Positions 27,536 through 36,646 of a stretch of 64,000 nt of DNA are shown here, piece by piece. Position 1 is the first letter of the stretch. Every line of letters begins with the position of its first letter. Both the position numbers and the translations under genes were made by a program. Origin of the DNA: Bordetella sp. LUAb4. Its GTDB lineage: Bacteria; Pseudomonadota; Gammaproteobacteria; Burkholderiales; Burkholderiaceae_B. The stretch lies in assembly GCF_021325795.1 (NCBI RefSeq), contig NZ_JAHPZX010000001.1:496001-560000 (forward strand), written 5' to 3'. A model generated the notes under the pieces. The model ran no database searches and was not told the origin of the DNA. It was given only the letters and a program-made list of their open reading frames with translations.

Positions 27536-29302
27536 ATGACGACCGCCCCGACGACTCCCGCCGCTCCGAATTTCCTGCGCCACATCATTGAAGCCGACCT
27601 CAAGGCAGACCGCTTCCAGACCAAGCGCTGGGCCGGCGTGCCCGGGCCGGCCAGCGTGCAGGCTGGCGGCCAGCCGGATCCGGCGCGCATCCGCACCCGC
27701 TTCCCGCCCGAACCCAACGGCTATCTGCACATCGGCCATGCCAAGAGCATCTGCCTGAATTTCGGCCTGGCGCGCGACTACGGCGGCACCTGCCACCTGC
27801 GCTTCGACGACACCAATCCGGAAAAGGAAGACCAGGAATACGTCGACGCCATCATCGACGCGGTGCGCTGGCTGGGTTTCGACTGGAAGGCCGCCGACGG
27901 CGCCGAGCAGCTGTATTTCGCCAGCGACTACTTCGACTACATGTACGACTTTGCCCAGGCCTTGATCAAGGCCGGCCATGCGTACGTCGACCAGCAGAGC
28001 GCCGAGGAAATCCGCGCCAACCGCGGCACGCTCACTGAGCCGGGCAATAACTCGCGCTGGCGCGACCGGCCCGCGCAGGAGTCGCTGGATCTGCTGGCGG
28101 AAATGCGCGACGGCAAGCATCCGGACGGCAGCCTGGTGCTGCGTGCCCGCATCGACATGGCCTCGCCCAACATCAATCTGCGCGATCCCGTCCTGTACCG
28201 CGTGCGCCATGCCATCCACCACCGCACCGGCGACAAGTGGTGCATCTATCCCATGTACAGCTGGGCCCATCCGGTGGAAGACGCGCTGGAAGGCATCACG
28301 CACAGCATCTGTACGCTGGAATTCGAGGATCAGCGCCCCTTCTACGACTGGACGCTGACGCGCCTGGCCGAACTGGGCAAGCTGGCCCAGCCGCTGCCGC
28401 ATCAATATGAATTCGCCCGCCTGAACATCAGCTATATCGTCACCAGCAAGCGCAAGTTGCTGCAACTGGTGCGCGAGGGCTATGTCGACGGCTGGGACGA
28501 TCCGCGCATGCCCACGCTGTTCGGCATGCGCCGGCGCGGCTATCCCGCCTCGGCCATCCGGCTGTTCTGCGACCGCACGGGCGTTTCGAAATCCGATTCG
28601 CGCATCGACTACAGCTTGCTGGAGGCGGCGGTGCGCGACGAACTCGATCCCGTGGCGCCGCGTTCAGTGGCCGTGCTGCAACCGCTCAAGCTGGTGATCA
28701 CCAACTACCCCGAAGGCCAGGTTGAAACCTGCACGGCGCCGCGCAATCCACACGATCCTTCGCAAGGCCTGCGGGAATTCCCCTTGACGCGCGAGCTGTG
28801 GATCGAACAGGACGACTTCCGCGAAGAGCCGCCGAAAAAATACTTCCGCCTGTTCCCCGGCAACCTGGTACGCCTGAAGTACGGCTACGTGGTGCGTTGC
28901 ACGGGCTGCGTCAAGGATGCCGACGGCAATGTGGTGGAAGTGCATGCCGAATACCTGCCGGAAACGCGCAGCGGCACGCCGGGCGCGGACAGCGTCAAGG
29001 TCAAGGGCAACATCACCTGGATCAGCGCGGCGCATGCCGTTTCCGCGCAGATCCAGCTGTATGACCGCCTGTTCGCCGACCCCCATCCCGACGCGGGCGA
29101 CAAGGATTTCCTGGCCGCCCTGAATCCCGACTCGCGCCGTACGGTGCAGGGGTGGATCGAGCCGGGTACCGATCTGGCGTCCGGCGCCACCTGGCAGTTC
29201 GAACGCCTGGGCTATTTCGTGGCGGACAGCCGCACGTCCACGCCGCAAGCCCCGGTGCTCAATCGCGTGGTGACGCTGAAGGACTCCTGGGGACAGGGTT
29301 AA
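27536..29302 (+). CDS. glnS: Glutaminyl-tRNA synthetase
   Basis: Class I aminoacyl-tRNA synthetase of 588 residues. The HIGH motif is in RFPPEPNGYLHIGHAKSI; the KMSKS counterpart is GVSKSDSRIDYSLLE-like (V-S-K-S), typical for GlnRS; LRFDDTNPEKED is the conserved substrate-site block. The C-terminal beta-barrel anticodon-binding domains include EPPKKYFRLFPGNLVRLKYG and a GlnRS-type end. The start MTTAPTTPAAPNFLRHIIEADL agrees with homologues (NFIRQIIDEDL type). Divergent from the cydA-like gene with 137 nt between starts; followed by tandem repeats. Confidence 0.97.
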   Translation: MTTAPTTPAAPNFLRHIIEADLKADRFQTKRWAGVPGPASVQAGGQPDPARIRTRFPPEPNGYLHIGHAKSICLNFGLARDYGGTCHLRFDDTNPEKEDQEYVDAIIDAVRWLGFDWKAADGAEQLYFASDYFDYMYDFAQALIKAGHAYVDQQSAEEIRANRGTLTEPGNNSRWRDRPAQESLDLLAEMRDGKHPDGSLVLRARIDMASPNINLRDPVLYRVRHAIHHRTGDKWCIYPMYSWAHPVEDALEGITHSICTLEFEDQRPFYDWTLTRLAELGKLAQPLPHQYEFARLNISYIVTSKRKLLQLVREGYVDGWDDPRMPTLFGMRRRGYPASAIRLFCDRTGVSKSDSRIDYSLLEAAVRDELDPVAPRSVAVLQPLKLVITNYPEGQVETCTAPRNPHDPSQGLREFPLTRELWIEQDDFREEPPKKYFRLFPGNLVRLKYGYVVRCTGCVKDADGNVVEVHAEYLPETRSGTPGADSVKVKGNITWISAAHAVSAQIQLYDRLFADPHPDAGDKDFLAALNPDSRRTVQGWIEPGTDLASGATWQFERLGYFVADSRTSTPQAPVLNRVVTLKDSWGQG

Positions 29303-29309
29303 GGCGGGG

Positions 29310-29384
29310 GTTGAAGGCCCGGGTTGAAGGCCCGGGCTGGAGGCCTGACTCGAAGGCCTGGCTTGAAGGCTGGGCTCAAAGGGG
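29310..29384. repeat. 13-bp tandem repeat GTTGAAGGCCCGG
   Basis: Two perfect copies (29310-29335) are followed by three to four progressively degenerate 13-bp copies immediately after the glnS stop codon. The array occupies the whole gap to the next, convergent gene. Confidence 0.75.
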
Positions 29385-29386
29385 TA

Positions 29387-29653
29387 TCAGGGCCCCGGAT
29401 CATCGTCATCCGGGTCGTCCAGGGGCGGCGCTACCGTGCCACGACGCGGCAACAGCCCGCCCCTTTCCGCATCCGCCAAGGGCCGGTGGCGTTCCAATGA
29501 GGGCGCCGGCGGGTCTGACCGCGCGTGCGCGTTGGGGTCAGGCTCGGGCAAGGCGCTGGCTTCGTCGTCATAGCCTTTTTCGCGAGCGCGCAGATCTTCT
29601 TCTTCCTGGCCGCTGAGGCCCGTTGGACGCTGCGGTGGGTTGGGATGAGACAT
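29387..29653 (-). CDS. Small acidic hypothetical protein (88 aa)
   Basis: Not recognised. The start at 29653 (MSHPNPPQRPTGLSGQEEED) is set by GAGGAG seven nt upstream; a longer in-frame ORF from 29719 would bury that site. It is hydrophilic, rich in Pro, Asp, Glu and Arg, with no signal peptide or membrane helix, and ends in a Pro-Leu-Asp-Asp tail (APPLDDPDDDDPGP). Likely intrinsically disordered and cytosolic. Convergent with glnS. Confidence 0.6.
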   Translation of the reverse strand: MSHPNPPQRPTGLSGQEEEDLRAREKGYDDEASALPEPDPNAHARSDPPAPSLERHRPLADAERGGLLPRRGTVAPPLDDPDDDDPGP

Positions 29654-29881
29654 GTTGGACTCCTCACAGTGAGTGCTTGAAAGGCATTTCCAACAATAAA
29701 CGAATGGAACCCTTTCCATTCGAAGATTACGTAGCTCCTCGCAATACGTAGCTCATCCTTACCCCCGATTACCGAACGCTCATCGTCGCCATCGCCGGCT
29801 TGCCGTCGTCCCTGGCGGTGGGCGCTCGTCGGTTCGGGCCTCCCTAAAAACGCAAGTCGCCTTCATTTCGACAAGGGAATC

Positions 29882-30547
29882 ATGCCCGTCAATGCTATCG
29901 CGTCGCCCTCCGTGGTTGTACTTCAGGGCGCCACGCCCGCCTCCCCCGCGGATCACGGCATAACGCCCCTGCTGCGCCTCTCGACGCCCGCAACGGCTGC
30001 CGCCGCCCGGGGAAGCTGGCCTTTGATCGACACGGCGGCGCCCGTTGCTGATTTCACGGCAGCGCCGCCACGTATTGCGCGATCCACGCGCGTCCCGCCG
30101 GTGGTGGCCGTTCTGCGGAACGTTCCACGCGACATCAGGGACTTCAGTGACGCGCTCAAGGCGGAACTCGACAGCGCGGTGCTGGACCTGACCTTGGACT
30201 GCCGCGCGCTTATCGACATCACCGCGCACAGCCCGATCGCCCCCGCGGCAGCGCTGCGTGCGTATGCCATCCGCAGCTATCTGACCGGCAAGGGCATCGA
30301 CGGCGCGCGCATCGGCACGACTCGCGGCAAGGACAGGCCGCGGTTCCATGTTTCCTACGGCAGTATGGCGACGGGCATGGTCAGGATCAGCAAGATACCA
30401 ATGGACGGCGAACCCTGTTCAGCAACCACCAGCGCAGGCAGGGAATGCGAGGCATGGAAGAAAAGCCATGCAGACGAGAACCAGGAAAAAGGGGGTTCCG
30501 CAGTGCGTATACGCCGCCTTCTGGATATCGAGCACCGCATCGCGTGA
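29882..30547 (+). CDS. Hypothetical protein, possible OmpA-like C-terminal segment
   Basis: 221 residues from an ATG preceded by AAGGGA. The N-terminal 75 residues are Ala/Pro/Thr-rich and look disordered. The middle ([20 protein letters not shown], then [20 protein letters not shown], then [19 protein letters not shown]) resembles the beta-alpha-beta of an OmpA/MotB peptidoglycan domain, but its Asp/Arg ligand pattern is incomplete and no signal peptide is seen. The last 50 residues are charged and Cys-containing. It could be a degraded or fast-evolving gene. Codon composition suits coding, but I cannot assign a function. Confidence 0.45.
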   Translation: MPVNAIASPSVVVLQGATPASPADHGITPLLRLSTPATAAAARGSWPLIDTAAPVADFTAAPPRIARSTRVPPVVAVLRNVPRDIRDFSDALKAELDSAVLDLTLDCRALIDITAHSPIAPAAALRAYAIRSYLTGKGIDGARIGTTRGKDRPRFHVSYGSMATGMVRISKIPMDGEPCSATTSAGRECEAWKKSHADENQEKGGSAVRIRRLLDIEHRIA

Positions 30548-30653
30548 CGCGGCGCGCGCGCCAAAATGCGCAAACTATTCGATGACCGAGGGACCCTCGG
30601 TTATCATTCCTCGCTATTCCGCAACCGGAGTCCGTCGCCCGGCCTCCACCGAA

Positions 30654-31709
30654 ATGAATAGCGCAACCCTAGCCCTAGACTTCAAGAGCGCCACGCTGTA
30701 TGCCGTGCGCGTCGTCTTGCACAATGCCGATCTGGCGCAACTGACCGCCGCGCTGGACAAGCGCATGGCCGACGCCGGCAGCTTCTTCGAAAACGAGCCC
30801 GTCGTCATCGACGCCAGCCGCGTGGAAACCCCCGTGGATTGGGCCGCCCTGGTGACCGCCTTGCGTGACCACAAGCTGCCGCCCATCGGGGTGGTGGCCG
30901 AGGGTGACAATCTGCGCGCCGCGCTGGCCGCCGGGCTGGCCGCCGTCGAACTGTCTACCCCGCCGGCGCGCGCGCCGCAGCAGGCCGACACCGGCGGCGC
31001 GCCACCGCCCATGCCCACCCAGCCGGCCGCCGGCCTGGTGGCCGCGTCCGAGCCCACCGCCACGCCCGCCGAAGCCGAAACCGCCGCGAAGGCGATCAGC
31101 GGCACCGGCACGGGGTTGGCGAGCCAAGGTGGCGCCAACGGCAAGGCCGCCGATGAAGAAGCATCCCAGCCGGCGGACCCGGCCAAGGATCAGGGGGCCG
31201 GCAAAGACAACGGCAACGGCAGCCAGCGCAACGGCAAGCATGCCGAAGGCGCTGCCAAGCGCAATGGCAATGGCGGCGGCCTGCCCGCCGCGCCGGCGCG
31301 CCAGCCGATCCCGGAGCGCGCCGCACGCAGCACCACATCGGCCACCGCGCCGACCGCGGCGGACCCGCAATCGTCGTCGGCACTGGTCATCACGCGGCCG
31401 CTGCGTTCCGGTCAGCGTGTCTATGCGCGCCACTCGGACCTGGTGGTGATCGGCATGGTCAGCCAAGGCGCCGAAGTGATCGCCGATGGCAATGTGCACG
31501 TCTACGGTCCCCTGCGCGGCAAGGCCATGGCCGGCGCGCGCGGTGATACGACGGCCCGCATTTTCACGACGCACCTGGACGCCGAATTGCTGGCCGTGGC
31601 CGGCGTCTATCGCGTGGTCGAAGACAAGCTGGATGCCACGCTGCATGGCAAGCCGGCGCTGATACGGCTGGAAGGCGATACCCTGCGACTGGAGGCGTTG
31701 AAATCCTAG
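30654..31709 (+). CDS. minC: Septum site-determining protein MinC (with extended linker)
   Basis: Inhibitor of FtsZ ring assembly, activated at the poles by MinD. The start at 30654 ([21 protein letters not shown]) fits homologues; the frame runs to 30348 without support. The N-domain at about 1-105 ([20 protein letters not shown]) is followed by a linker of roughly 130 residues rich in Ala, Gly, Asn, Lys and Pro, then the C-terminal beta-helix ([55 protein letters not shown]). At 351 residues it is over 100 longer than E. coli MinC; the extra length is all linker. minD follows after 223 nt. Confidence 0.94.
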   Translation: MNSATLALDFKSATLYAVRVVLHNADLAQLTAALDKRMADAGSFFENEPVVIDASRVETPVDWAALVTALRDHKLPPIGVVAEGDNLRAALAAGLAAVELSTPPARAPQQADTGGAPPPMPTQPAAGLVAASEPTATPAEAETAAKAISGTGTGLASQGGANGKAADEEASQPADPAKDQGAGKDNGNGSQRNGKHAEGAAKRNGNGGGLPAAPARQPIPERAARSTTSATAPTAADPQSSSALVITRPLRSGQRVYARHSDLVVIGMVSQGAEVIADGNVHVYGPLRGKAMAGARGDTTARIFTTHLDAELLAVAGVYRVVEDKLDATLHGKPALIRLEGDTLRLEALKS

Positions 31710-31932
31710 CCGGAGACAGGCACCGGCGGGTGCCGCGGCCCTGGCCGATGGCAAACGCCGATCAGATGGCGTTGGATGTTGGAAAGCGGTCGACGGATGC
31801 GGGTGGGTAGTGCCGGTCCAGCGCGCATTAACCGATCCATATAACTTGTAAGAAGCATGCACTACCGGCAAGGTCAGCGGCTTTTTGCATTACGATACTG
31901 CGATTTGTTCCGAACATAAGGGCTATTGAGTC

Positions 31933-32748
31933 ATGACGCGTATAGTTGTGGTCACTTCCGGCAAGGGCGGGGTAGGCAAGACGACCACCAGCGCCAGCTT
32001 TTCATCCGGGCTTGCCATGCGTGGGCATAAAACCGCGGTGATCGACTTCGACGTCGGCCTACGTAATCTGGATCTGATCATGGGCTGCGAACGCCGCGTG
32101 GTCTATGACTTCGTCAACGTCATTCAGGGCGAGGCTTCGCTGAAGCAGGCCTTGATCAAGGACAAGCAACTCGACAACCTGTTCGTGCTGCCCGCCTCGC
32201 AGACCCGTGACAAGGATGCGCTGACGCAGGAAGGCGTGGGCAAGGTGATCGACGACCTGAAGGAAATGGGCTTCGACTACGTCGTTTGCGACTCGCCCGC
32301 CGGCATCGAGACCGGCGCGCTGATGGCCGCCTATTTCGCCGACGACGCCCTGGTGGTCACCAACCCGGAAGTTTCGTCGGTACGCGACTCCGACCGCATT
32401 CTTGGCATCCTGGCCGCCAAATCGCGCCGTGCGGTGCAAGGTGACGAGCCGGTCAAGGAATACCTGCTGCTGACCCGCTACAACCCCAAGCGGGTTTCCG
32501 ATGGCGAGATGCTGTCGCTGCGCGATATCGAAGACATCTTGCGCATCAAGCTGATCGGCGTCATCCCCGAATCGGAATCGGTGTTGCAGGCCTCGAACCA
32601 GGGCCTGCCCGCCATTCACTTGAATGCCACCGATGTGTCCGAGGCCTACAAGGACGTCGTGGCGCGTTACTTGGGCGAAGAGAAAGAGCTGCGTTTCACC
32701 GAATACAGCAAGCCGGGCTTCCTCAAGCGCATTTTCGGAGGAAAGTAA
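31933..32748 (+). CDS. minD: Septum site-determining ATPase MinD
   Basis: ParA/MinD-family ATPase, 271 residues, that binds the membrane when ATP-loaded and carries MinC. The deviant Walker A is SGKGGVGKTTTSASF (residues 9-23, signature Lys11 and Lys16); switch motifs are VIDFDVGLRNLDLIMGCERR and YVVCDSPAGIETGA. The C-terminal amphipathic membrane-targeting helix (PGFLKRIFGGK) is intact. It forms an operon with minE, 3 nt apart. The 223-nt gap before it may contain its own promoter. Confidence 0.97.
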   Translation: MTRIVVVTSGKGGVGKTTTSASFSSGLAMRGHKTAVIDFDVGLRNLDLIMGCERRVVYDFVNVIQGEASLKQALIKDKQLDNLFVLPASQTRDKDALTQEGVGKVIDDLKEMGFDYVVCDSPAGIETGALMAAYFADDALVVTNPEVSSVRDSDRILGILAAKSRRAVQGDEPVKEYLLLTRYNPKRVSDGEMLSLRDIEDILRIKLIGVIPESESVLQASNQGLPAIHLNATDVSEAYKDVVARYLGEEKELRFTEYSKPGFLKRIFGGK

Positions 32749-32751
32749 GCA

Positions 32752-33006
32752 ATGTCCCTGTTGTCGTTTCTGCTCGGTCAAAAGAAAAACACGGCAAGCG
32801 TTGCAAAGGAACGTTTGCAGATCATCCTGGCCCATGAGCGGTCCGGCCGTGATGGCTCGCCTGACTATCTTCCGCAATTGCAGAAGGAGCTGATCGCTGT
32901 CATTTCCAAGTACGTGAAGATCAATCCAGACGACATCAAGGTGAACCTGGAGCGCCAGGACACCCTGGAGATCCTGGAAGTGAAGATCGAGATGCCTCAA
33001 CCCTGA
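32752..33006 (+). CDS. minE: Cell division topological specificity factor MinE
   Basis: 84-residue protein that stimulates MinD ATPase and drives pole-to-pole oscillation. The N-terminal membrane-targeting and MinD-binding region ([20 protein letters not shown], then [12 protein letters not shown]) is followed by the dimerisation beta-sheet domain ([20 protein letters not shown]). Normal length. Followed by a clear intrinsic terminator. Confidence 0.97.
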   Translation: MSLLSFLLGQKKNTASVAKERLQIILAHERSGRDGSPDYLPQLQKELIAVISKYVKINPDDIKVNLERQDTLEILEVKIEMPQP

Positions 33007-33114
33007 CAGGGGCGCTGCCGCGGACCGGGACACCCGCTTGCGCGGGGTCCCGGATCGATGGCTGGGGTTTTATCGTCGATGTGTTTGATCGGGCACCATT
33101 GCCACGATTGCAAA

Positions 33115-33145
33115 ACAAAAAAGGCCCTGAGGGGCCTTTTTTGTT
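33115..33145. terminator. Intrinsic terminator after minE and the opposing lipoprotein gene
   Basis: The palindrome AAAAAAGGCCCTGAGGGGCCTTTTTT at 33117-33142 (split here: A-run, GGCCC stem, TGA loop, GGGCC, T-run) serves both strands. Confidence 0.9.
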
Positions 33146-33164
33146 TGCGTCCGATGCGACCTGG

Positions 33165-33398
33165 CTACTTGCCGACCTGATTCCCGATCACGCCGCCGAT
33201 GGCGGCACCGCCCACGGTGCCCAGCACGCCACCGTTGGTGATCACAGCCCCCGCGACGCCGCCCACACCGGCGCCCGTGACGGTCGCTTTCTGCCGATGG
33301 CTCATGCCGTCCCACGTGGAGCAGCCGGTCAGGGTGAAGGCGAGCAGGGCCAATGCGCAGCCTTTGCGGATGGGGGTGGCTTTGATTGAACGTTGCAT
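33165..33398 (-). CDS. Glycine-zipper lipoprotein (OsmB-like)
   Basis: 77-residue lipoprotein. ATG at 33398 has AGGAG seven nt upstream. A short basic N-region, hydrophobic core and lipobox (LALLAFTLTGC, with Cys as the modified residue) are followed by STWDGMSHRQKATVTG and a glycine zipper of repeated G-x-x-x-G spacing (GAGVGGVAGAVITNGGVLGT, GGAAIGGVIGNQVGK). This is the layout of OsmB and related osmotic or envelope stress lipoproteins. The upstream frame to 33623 has no support. Intergenic DNA of about 275 nt separates it from the LysR gene. Confidence 0.88.
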   Translation of the reverse strand: MQRSIKATPIRKGCALALLAFTLTGCSTWDGMSHRQKATVTGAGVGGVAGAVITNGGVLGTVGGAAIGGVIGNQVGK

Positions 33399-33674
33399 GA
33401 TTGTTCTCCTATGCCGGGCGAGCGGCGCACGCGACGCGTGAAAAAGCGCATTCGCGGCCGCCGGCAATGCGACAGTTGACGACGTGTTCAGCGTTATGCA
33501 AGCCACTATTACGCAAGCCCGGGGCCCGCGCTGTGAGGATTGCGGCAACCTTGTGTCAATTGGTAGGCCACCCGCGGTGCAACATCCTTGCCGCAAGCCC
33601 GTTACTGTCGCGCACGGTGCCAACCCTGACGTTAGGTAACAGTCACCCGTAACTTCAGCAACACTCCCGGGCGG

Positions 33675-34607
33675 TCAGTCCTGCTCCGCCGCCTGGCCGT
33701 TGGCCGCTTCCAAACGCGGGACGATGAAGTCCATGAAGGCGCGGGTCTTGGCCGGCATAATGCGCGACGGGAATACAGCATAGAGAGGCATGGGGGCGGC
33801 CGACCATTCGGGCAGCACGCGACGCAGGGAGTGATCGCGTGAAATGCGGCCTTGGGTGGCGGCATAGACAGGCAGAGGCGCGATACCCATGCCCAGGCTG
33901 ACGAAGTCGCTCAACAAGCCCATATTGTTGGCCGTGACACGGCCTTCGACGACGATGCGTTCCTGCGTGCCGTCACGCGTCAGCAACCAGGTGGAGGCGG
34001 TTTCATTGGCATAGCCGCGCAGGCATTCATGCGCGCGCAGGTCGGCTGGCGTCGCCGGTTCACCGTGGCGTGCCACGTATTCGTCCGAGGCGTAGAGATG
34101 CCGCGTCAGCGATATCAGCTCGCGTACCTCCATGCCGTTGTTCGGCGTGCTGGGTTCGCCCAGGCGCAACATCACATCGAACGGCGCGGCATGGGGATCG
34201 GCGGCGCGCAGGCTCAGGTCCAGTTCGCATTCCAGCTCGGGATACAGGTCCGTGAATTCCTGCAGCGAATCCGACAACAGCAGCAAGGCCAGGCTGTCCG
34301 GCATGCTGACGATGAGCTTGCCCTGCGGCTGGCTGGAGATGGACACCAACTGCTCGTGTGCGAAGCGGGCTTCGTCCACCAGGCTCTGGCAGCGCTCGAA
34401 ATACACCTGGCCGGCATCGGTCAGGTCCAGCCGCCGCGTGTTGCGATTGAGCAGCCGCATGCCCACGGCTTTTTCCAATTCGCTGATGCGGCGCGACAGC
34501 GTCGACGTAGGCATGTCGAGCGCGCGCGCGGCAAGGCTGAAGCTCTTGCGGCGGGCGACTTCGACGAACAAGGCGATGTCGTTCAGTTGAACGTTGGCGG
34601 CGTCCAT
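33675..34607 (-). CDS. LysR-family transcriptional regulator
   Basis: 310 residues from MDAANVQLNDIALFVEVARR; starts at 34634 and 34649 are also possible. The N-terminal winged helix-turn-helix (SFSLAARALDMPTSTLSRRI, then SELEKAVGMRLLNRNTRRLD) is followed by the effector-binding substrate domain (GKLIVSMPDSLALLLLSD, SLGMGIAPLPVYAATQ). It lies downstream of the LivM-LivG gene on the same strand, 87 nt after its stop. It may regulate that transporter or be independent; no divergent partner gene is present, which is unusual for the family. Confidence 0.9.
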   Translation of the reverse strand: MDAANVQLNDIALFVEVARRKSFSLAARALDMPTSTLSRRISELEKAVGMRLLNRNTRRLDLTDAGQVYFERCQSLVDEARFAHEQLVSISSQPQGKLIVSMPDSLALLLLSDSLQEFTDLYPELECELDLSLRAADPHAAPFDVMLRLGEPSTPNNGMEVRELISLTRHLYASDEYVARHGEPATPADLRAHECLRGYANETASTWLLTRDGTQERIVVEGRVTANNMGLLSDFVSLGMGIAPLPVYAATQGRISRDHSLRRVLPEWSAAPMPLYAVFPSRIMPAKTRAFMDFIVPRLEAANGQAAEQD

Positions 34608-34693
34608 GCTCGGTCCGAAAAATTGATCACGCATTCTACTGCGCGGCAAGCAGCCCCGCTGGCGTATCCCTGCCTGGCGGCGGGTCGGGCGCC

Positions 34694-36646
34694 TTATTCC
34701 ATCGTGCCGGTATACGCCGCCAGCAAGGCTGGATGCGCGCGCACCTCCGCCGGTGTGCCGCGTACCGTGATCGCGCCTGCATCCATGACCAGAACCTGGT
34801 CGGCCAGCATCATGACGAATTCGCGGTCGTGATCGGCCAGCAGGATGCTCATGCCCGCGGCGCGCAGCTTGCCCAGCAACGCCGCCAGGCTTTGTTTCTC
34901 ATCGGCCCGCAAGCCCGCCGTCGGCTCATCCAGCAGCAGCAGGCAGGGATCGGCCGCCAGGGCACGCGCGATTTCGAGCAGGCGCTGACGGCCGGGCGGC
35001 AAGCTGGCGGCTGGCCGATGCAGGCAATCGCCCAGGCCCACCCTTTCCAACTGGCGCGTAGTCTCGGCGAGCAGGCGCGCTTCCTCGCGCCGGTCGGCGT
35101 GCAAGGCGCAAGCGGCGATGCCATGCGTGCCGCGCAGATGCGCGCCCAGGGCGGCGTTGTCCAGCACGCTGCGTTCGCCCAGCAGACTGACCTGTTGAAA
35201 GCTGCGGCTCATTCCCTGCGCGGCCAGGCGCCGCGCGCCGCGGCCGCTCACCCGATCGCCCATGAACGAAATCGCGCCGGTGGTCGGCTTGTCGAGGCCG
35301 GACAGCAGGTCGAGCAGCGTGCTCTTGCCCGCACCGGGAGGACCAATCAGCGCCAGGATGTTGCCCGCTTCGATGGCAAGGCTGATGTCCCGAGTGGCCT
35401 GGGTTGACCCGAACCGGCGCGTAACCCGCACGGCCTCCAGGATGACGTCGCCGCGCGGAGGCAGCGGGCGGCGCGGCAGCGGTTCCGCCGCCATATTCAC
35501 CTTACCGTTTTCACGCAGCAGCGGCAGGCGCCGCGCGAGCATGGGCCACATGCCGTCACGCCAGCGCAGCAGCACCACCAAGGCGACCAGGGCGAGCAGA
35601 ACGATCTCGAGGCCGCCATAGCCGATATAGCCGCCGTAGCCGCCCATACCGCCCATACCGCCGACAGCGGCGGCGCCGGCCCCGCCGCTGGCCCCGCTCA
35701 CGCTATTCACGCCGCCAGTGCTTGCAGCAAACCCCGCCGACCCCGGCACGCCTTGCAGCCAGGGCGAGGCCGGCAGGAGGGCGTACAGCCATTGCCCTGC
35801 CCCGGTAAAGATGCCCGCGCCCAGCAGCGCGCCCCACACATGCGCGGAGCCGCCGACGACCGTCATGATCAGATACTCCAGGCCCGCCCGCAGGCCGAAT
35901 GGCGTGGGATCGATGTGGCGCTGCAAGTGGGCGTACATCCAGCCCGCGATGCAGGCCTGGCCAGCGGCGATGAGCACGATCACGATGCGCAGCCCGCGGC
36001 CGTCCACGCCCATCGATTCCGCCATGGCGCGGCCGCCGCGCAACGCGCGCATGGCCCGCCCCTGCCGTGAGTCAAGCAGATTGCGCTGAACCCACAGGAC
36101 CAGCAGCAGCACCGGCCAGATCAGGTAATACATGCGGTTCGACGTATCCAACGGCACGCCCGCGACCGCAATGGGCGGGATGCCGGCGATACCGTCCTGC
36201 CCGCCCATCTCGCTGAAGGCATAAGGCAGCACCACCGCCCAGGCGACGCTGCACATGGCCAGATAAGGGCTGGGCAGAAACACCGTCAGCAGGCTCAGCA
36301 GGCCTGCCAATAACAGTGTCAACAGCAAGCCGGCCACCAGCGCCAGCCAGGGCGATCCACCCAGCCAGGCCAGTCCGCCGGGCAATGCGCCCGCCTGCGC
36401 CGTCAGGATGGCCGTGACGTAGGCGCCCACCCCGACGAACGCAGCCTGTGCCAGGCTGATCAGCCCACCTATGCCGGTAAGCAGGACCACGCCCAGCGCC
36501 ACCAGCGCCGCCAGCCCGATGTGGTCCAGCAGGAGCACGTAGCGAGCGGGCACCAACGCAGGCGTGATGATCAGCAGCCCCAGCGCCGCGAACAGCAGAT
36601 AACGCGGCCTCACCGCCGATTTTCTGGCGGCGGCGAGGACTTTCAC
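34694..36646 (-). CDS. Fused branched-chain amino acid-type ABC permease (LivM) and ATPase (LivG)
   Basis: 650 residues. Residues 1-290 and 345-360 form a LivM-type permease (GLISLAQAAFVGVGAYVTAI, EYLIMTVVGGSAHVWGALLG), with a Gly/Ala/Ser-rich insert at about 300-345. Residues 400-650 form a LivG-type ATPase: Walker A GPPGAGKST at 435-443, Q-loop SRSFQQVSLL, Walker B LLLLDEPTAGL, H-loop ILLADHDREF. The ABC signature is LPPGRQRLLEIARAL where LSGGQ or LSYGQ is expected. The binding-protein gene overlaps its start by 4 nt. Genes for LivH and LivF, needed for a complete transporter, are not adjacent. Substrate unknown. Confidence 0.88.
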   Translation of the reverse strand: MKVLAAARKSAVRPRYLLFAALGLLIITPALVPARYVLLLDHIGLAALVALGVVLLTGIGGLISLAQAAFVGVGAYVTAILTAQAGALPGGLAWLGGSPWLALVAGLLLTLLLAGLLSLLTVFLPSPYLAMCSVAWAVVLPYAFSEMGGQDGIAGIPPIAVAGVPLDTSNRMYYLIWPVLLLVLWVQRNLLDSRQGRAMRALRGGRAMAESMGVDGRGLRIVIVLIAAGQACIAGWMYAHLQRHIDPTPFGLRAGLEYLIMTVVGGSAHVWGALLGAGIFTGAGQWLYALLPASPWLQGVPGSAGFAASTGGVNSVSGASGGAGAAAVGGMGGMGGYGGYIGYGGLEIVLLALVALVVLLRWRDGMWPMLARRLPLLRENGKVNMAAEPLPRRPLPPRGDVILEAVRVTRRFGSTQATRDISLAIEAGNILALIGPPGAGKSTLLDLLSGLDKPTTGAISFMGDRVSGRGARRLAAQGMSRSFQQVSLLGERSVLDNAALGAHLRGTHGIAACALHADRREEARLLAETTRQLERVGLGDCLHRPAASLPPGRQRLLEIARALAADPCLLLLDEPTAGLRADEKQSLAALLGKLRAAGMSILLADHDREFVMMLADQVLVMDAGAITVRGTPAEVRAHPALLAAYTGTME

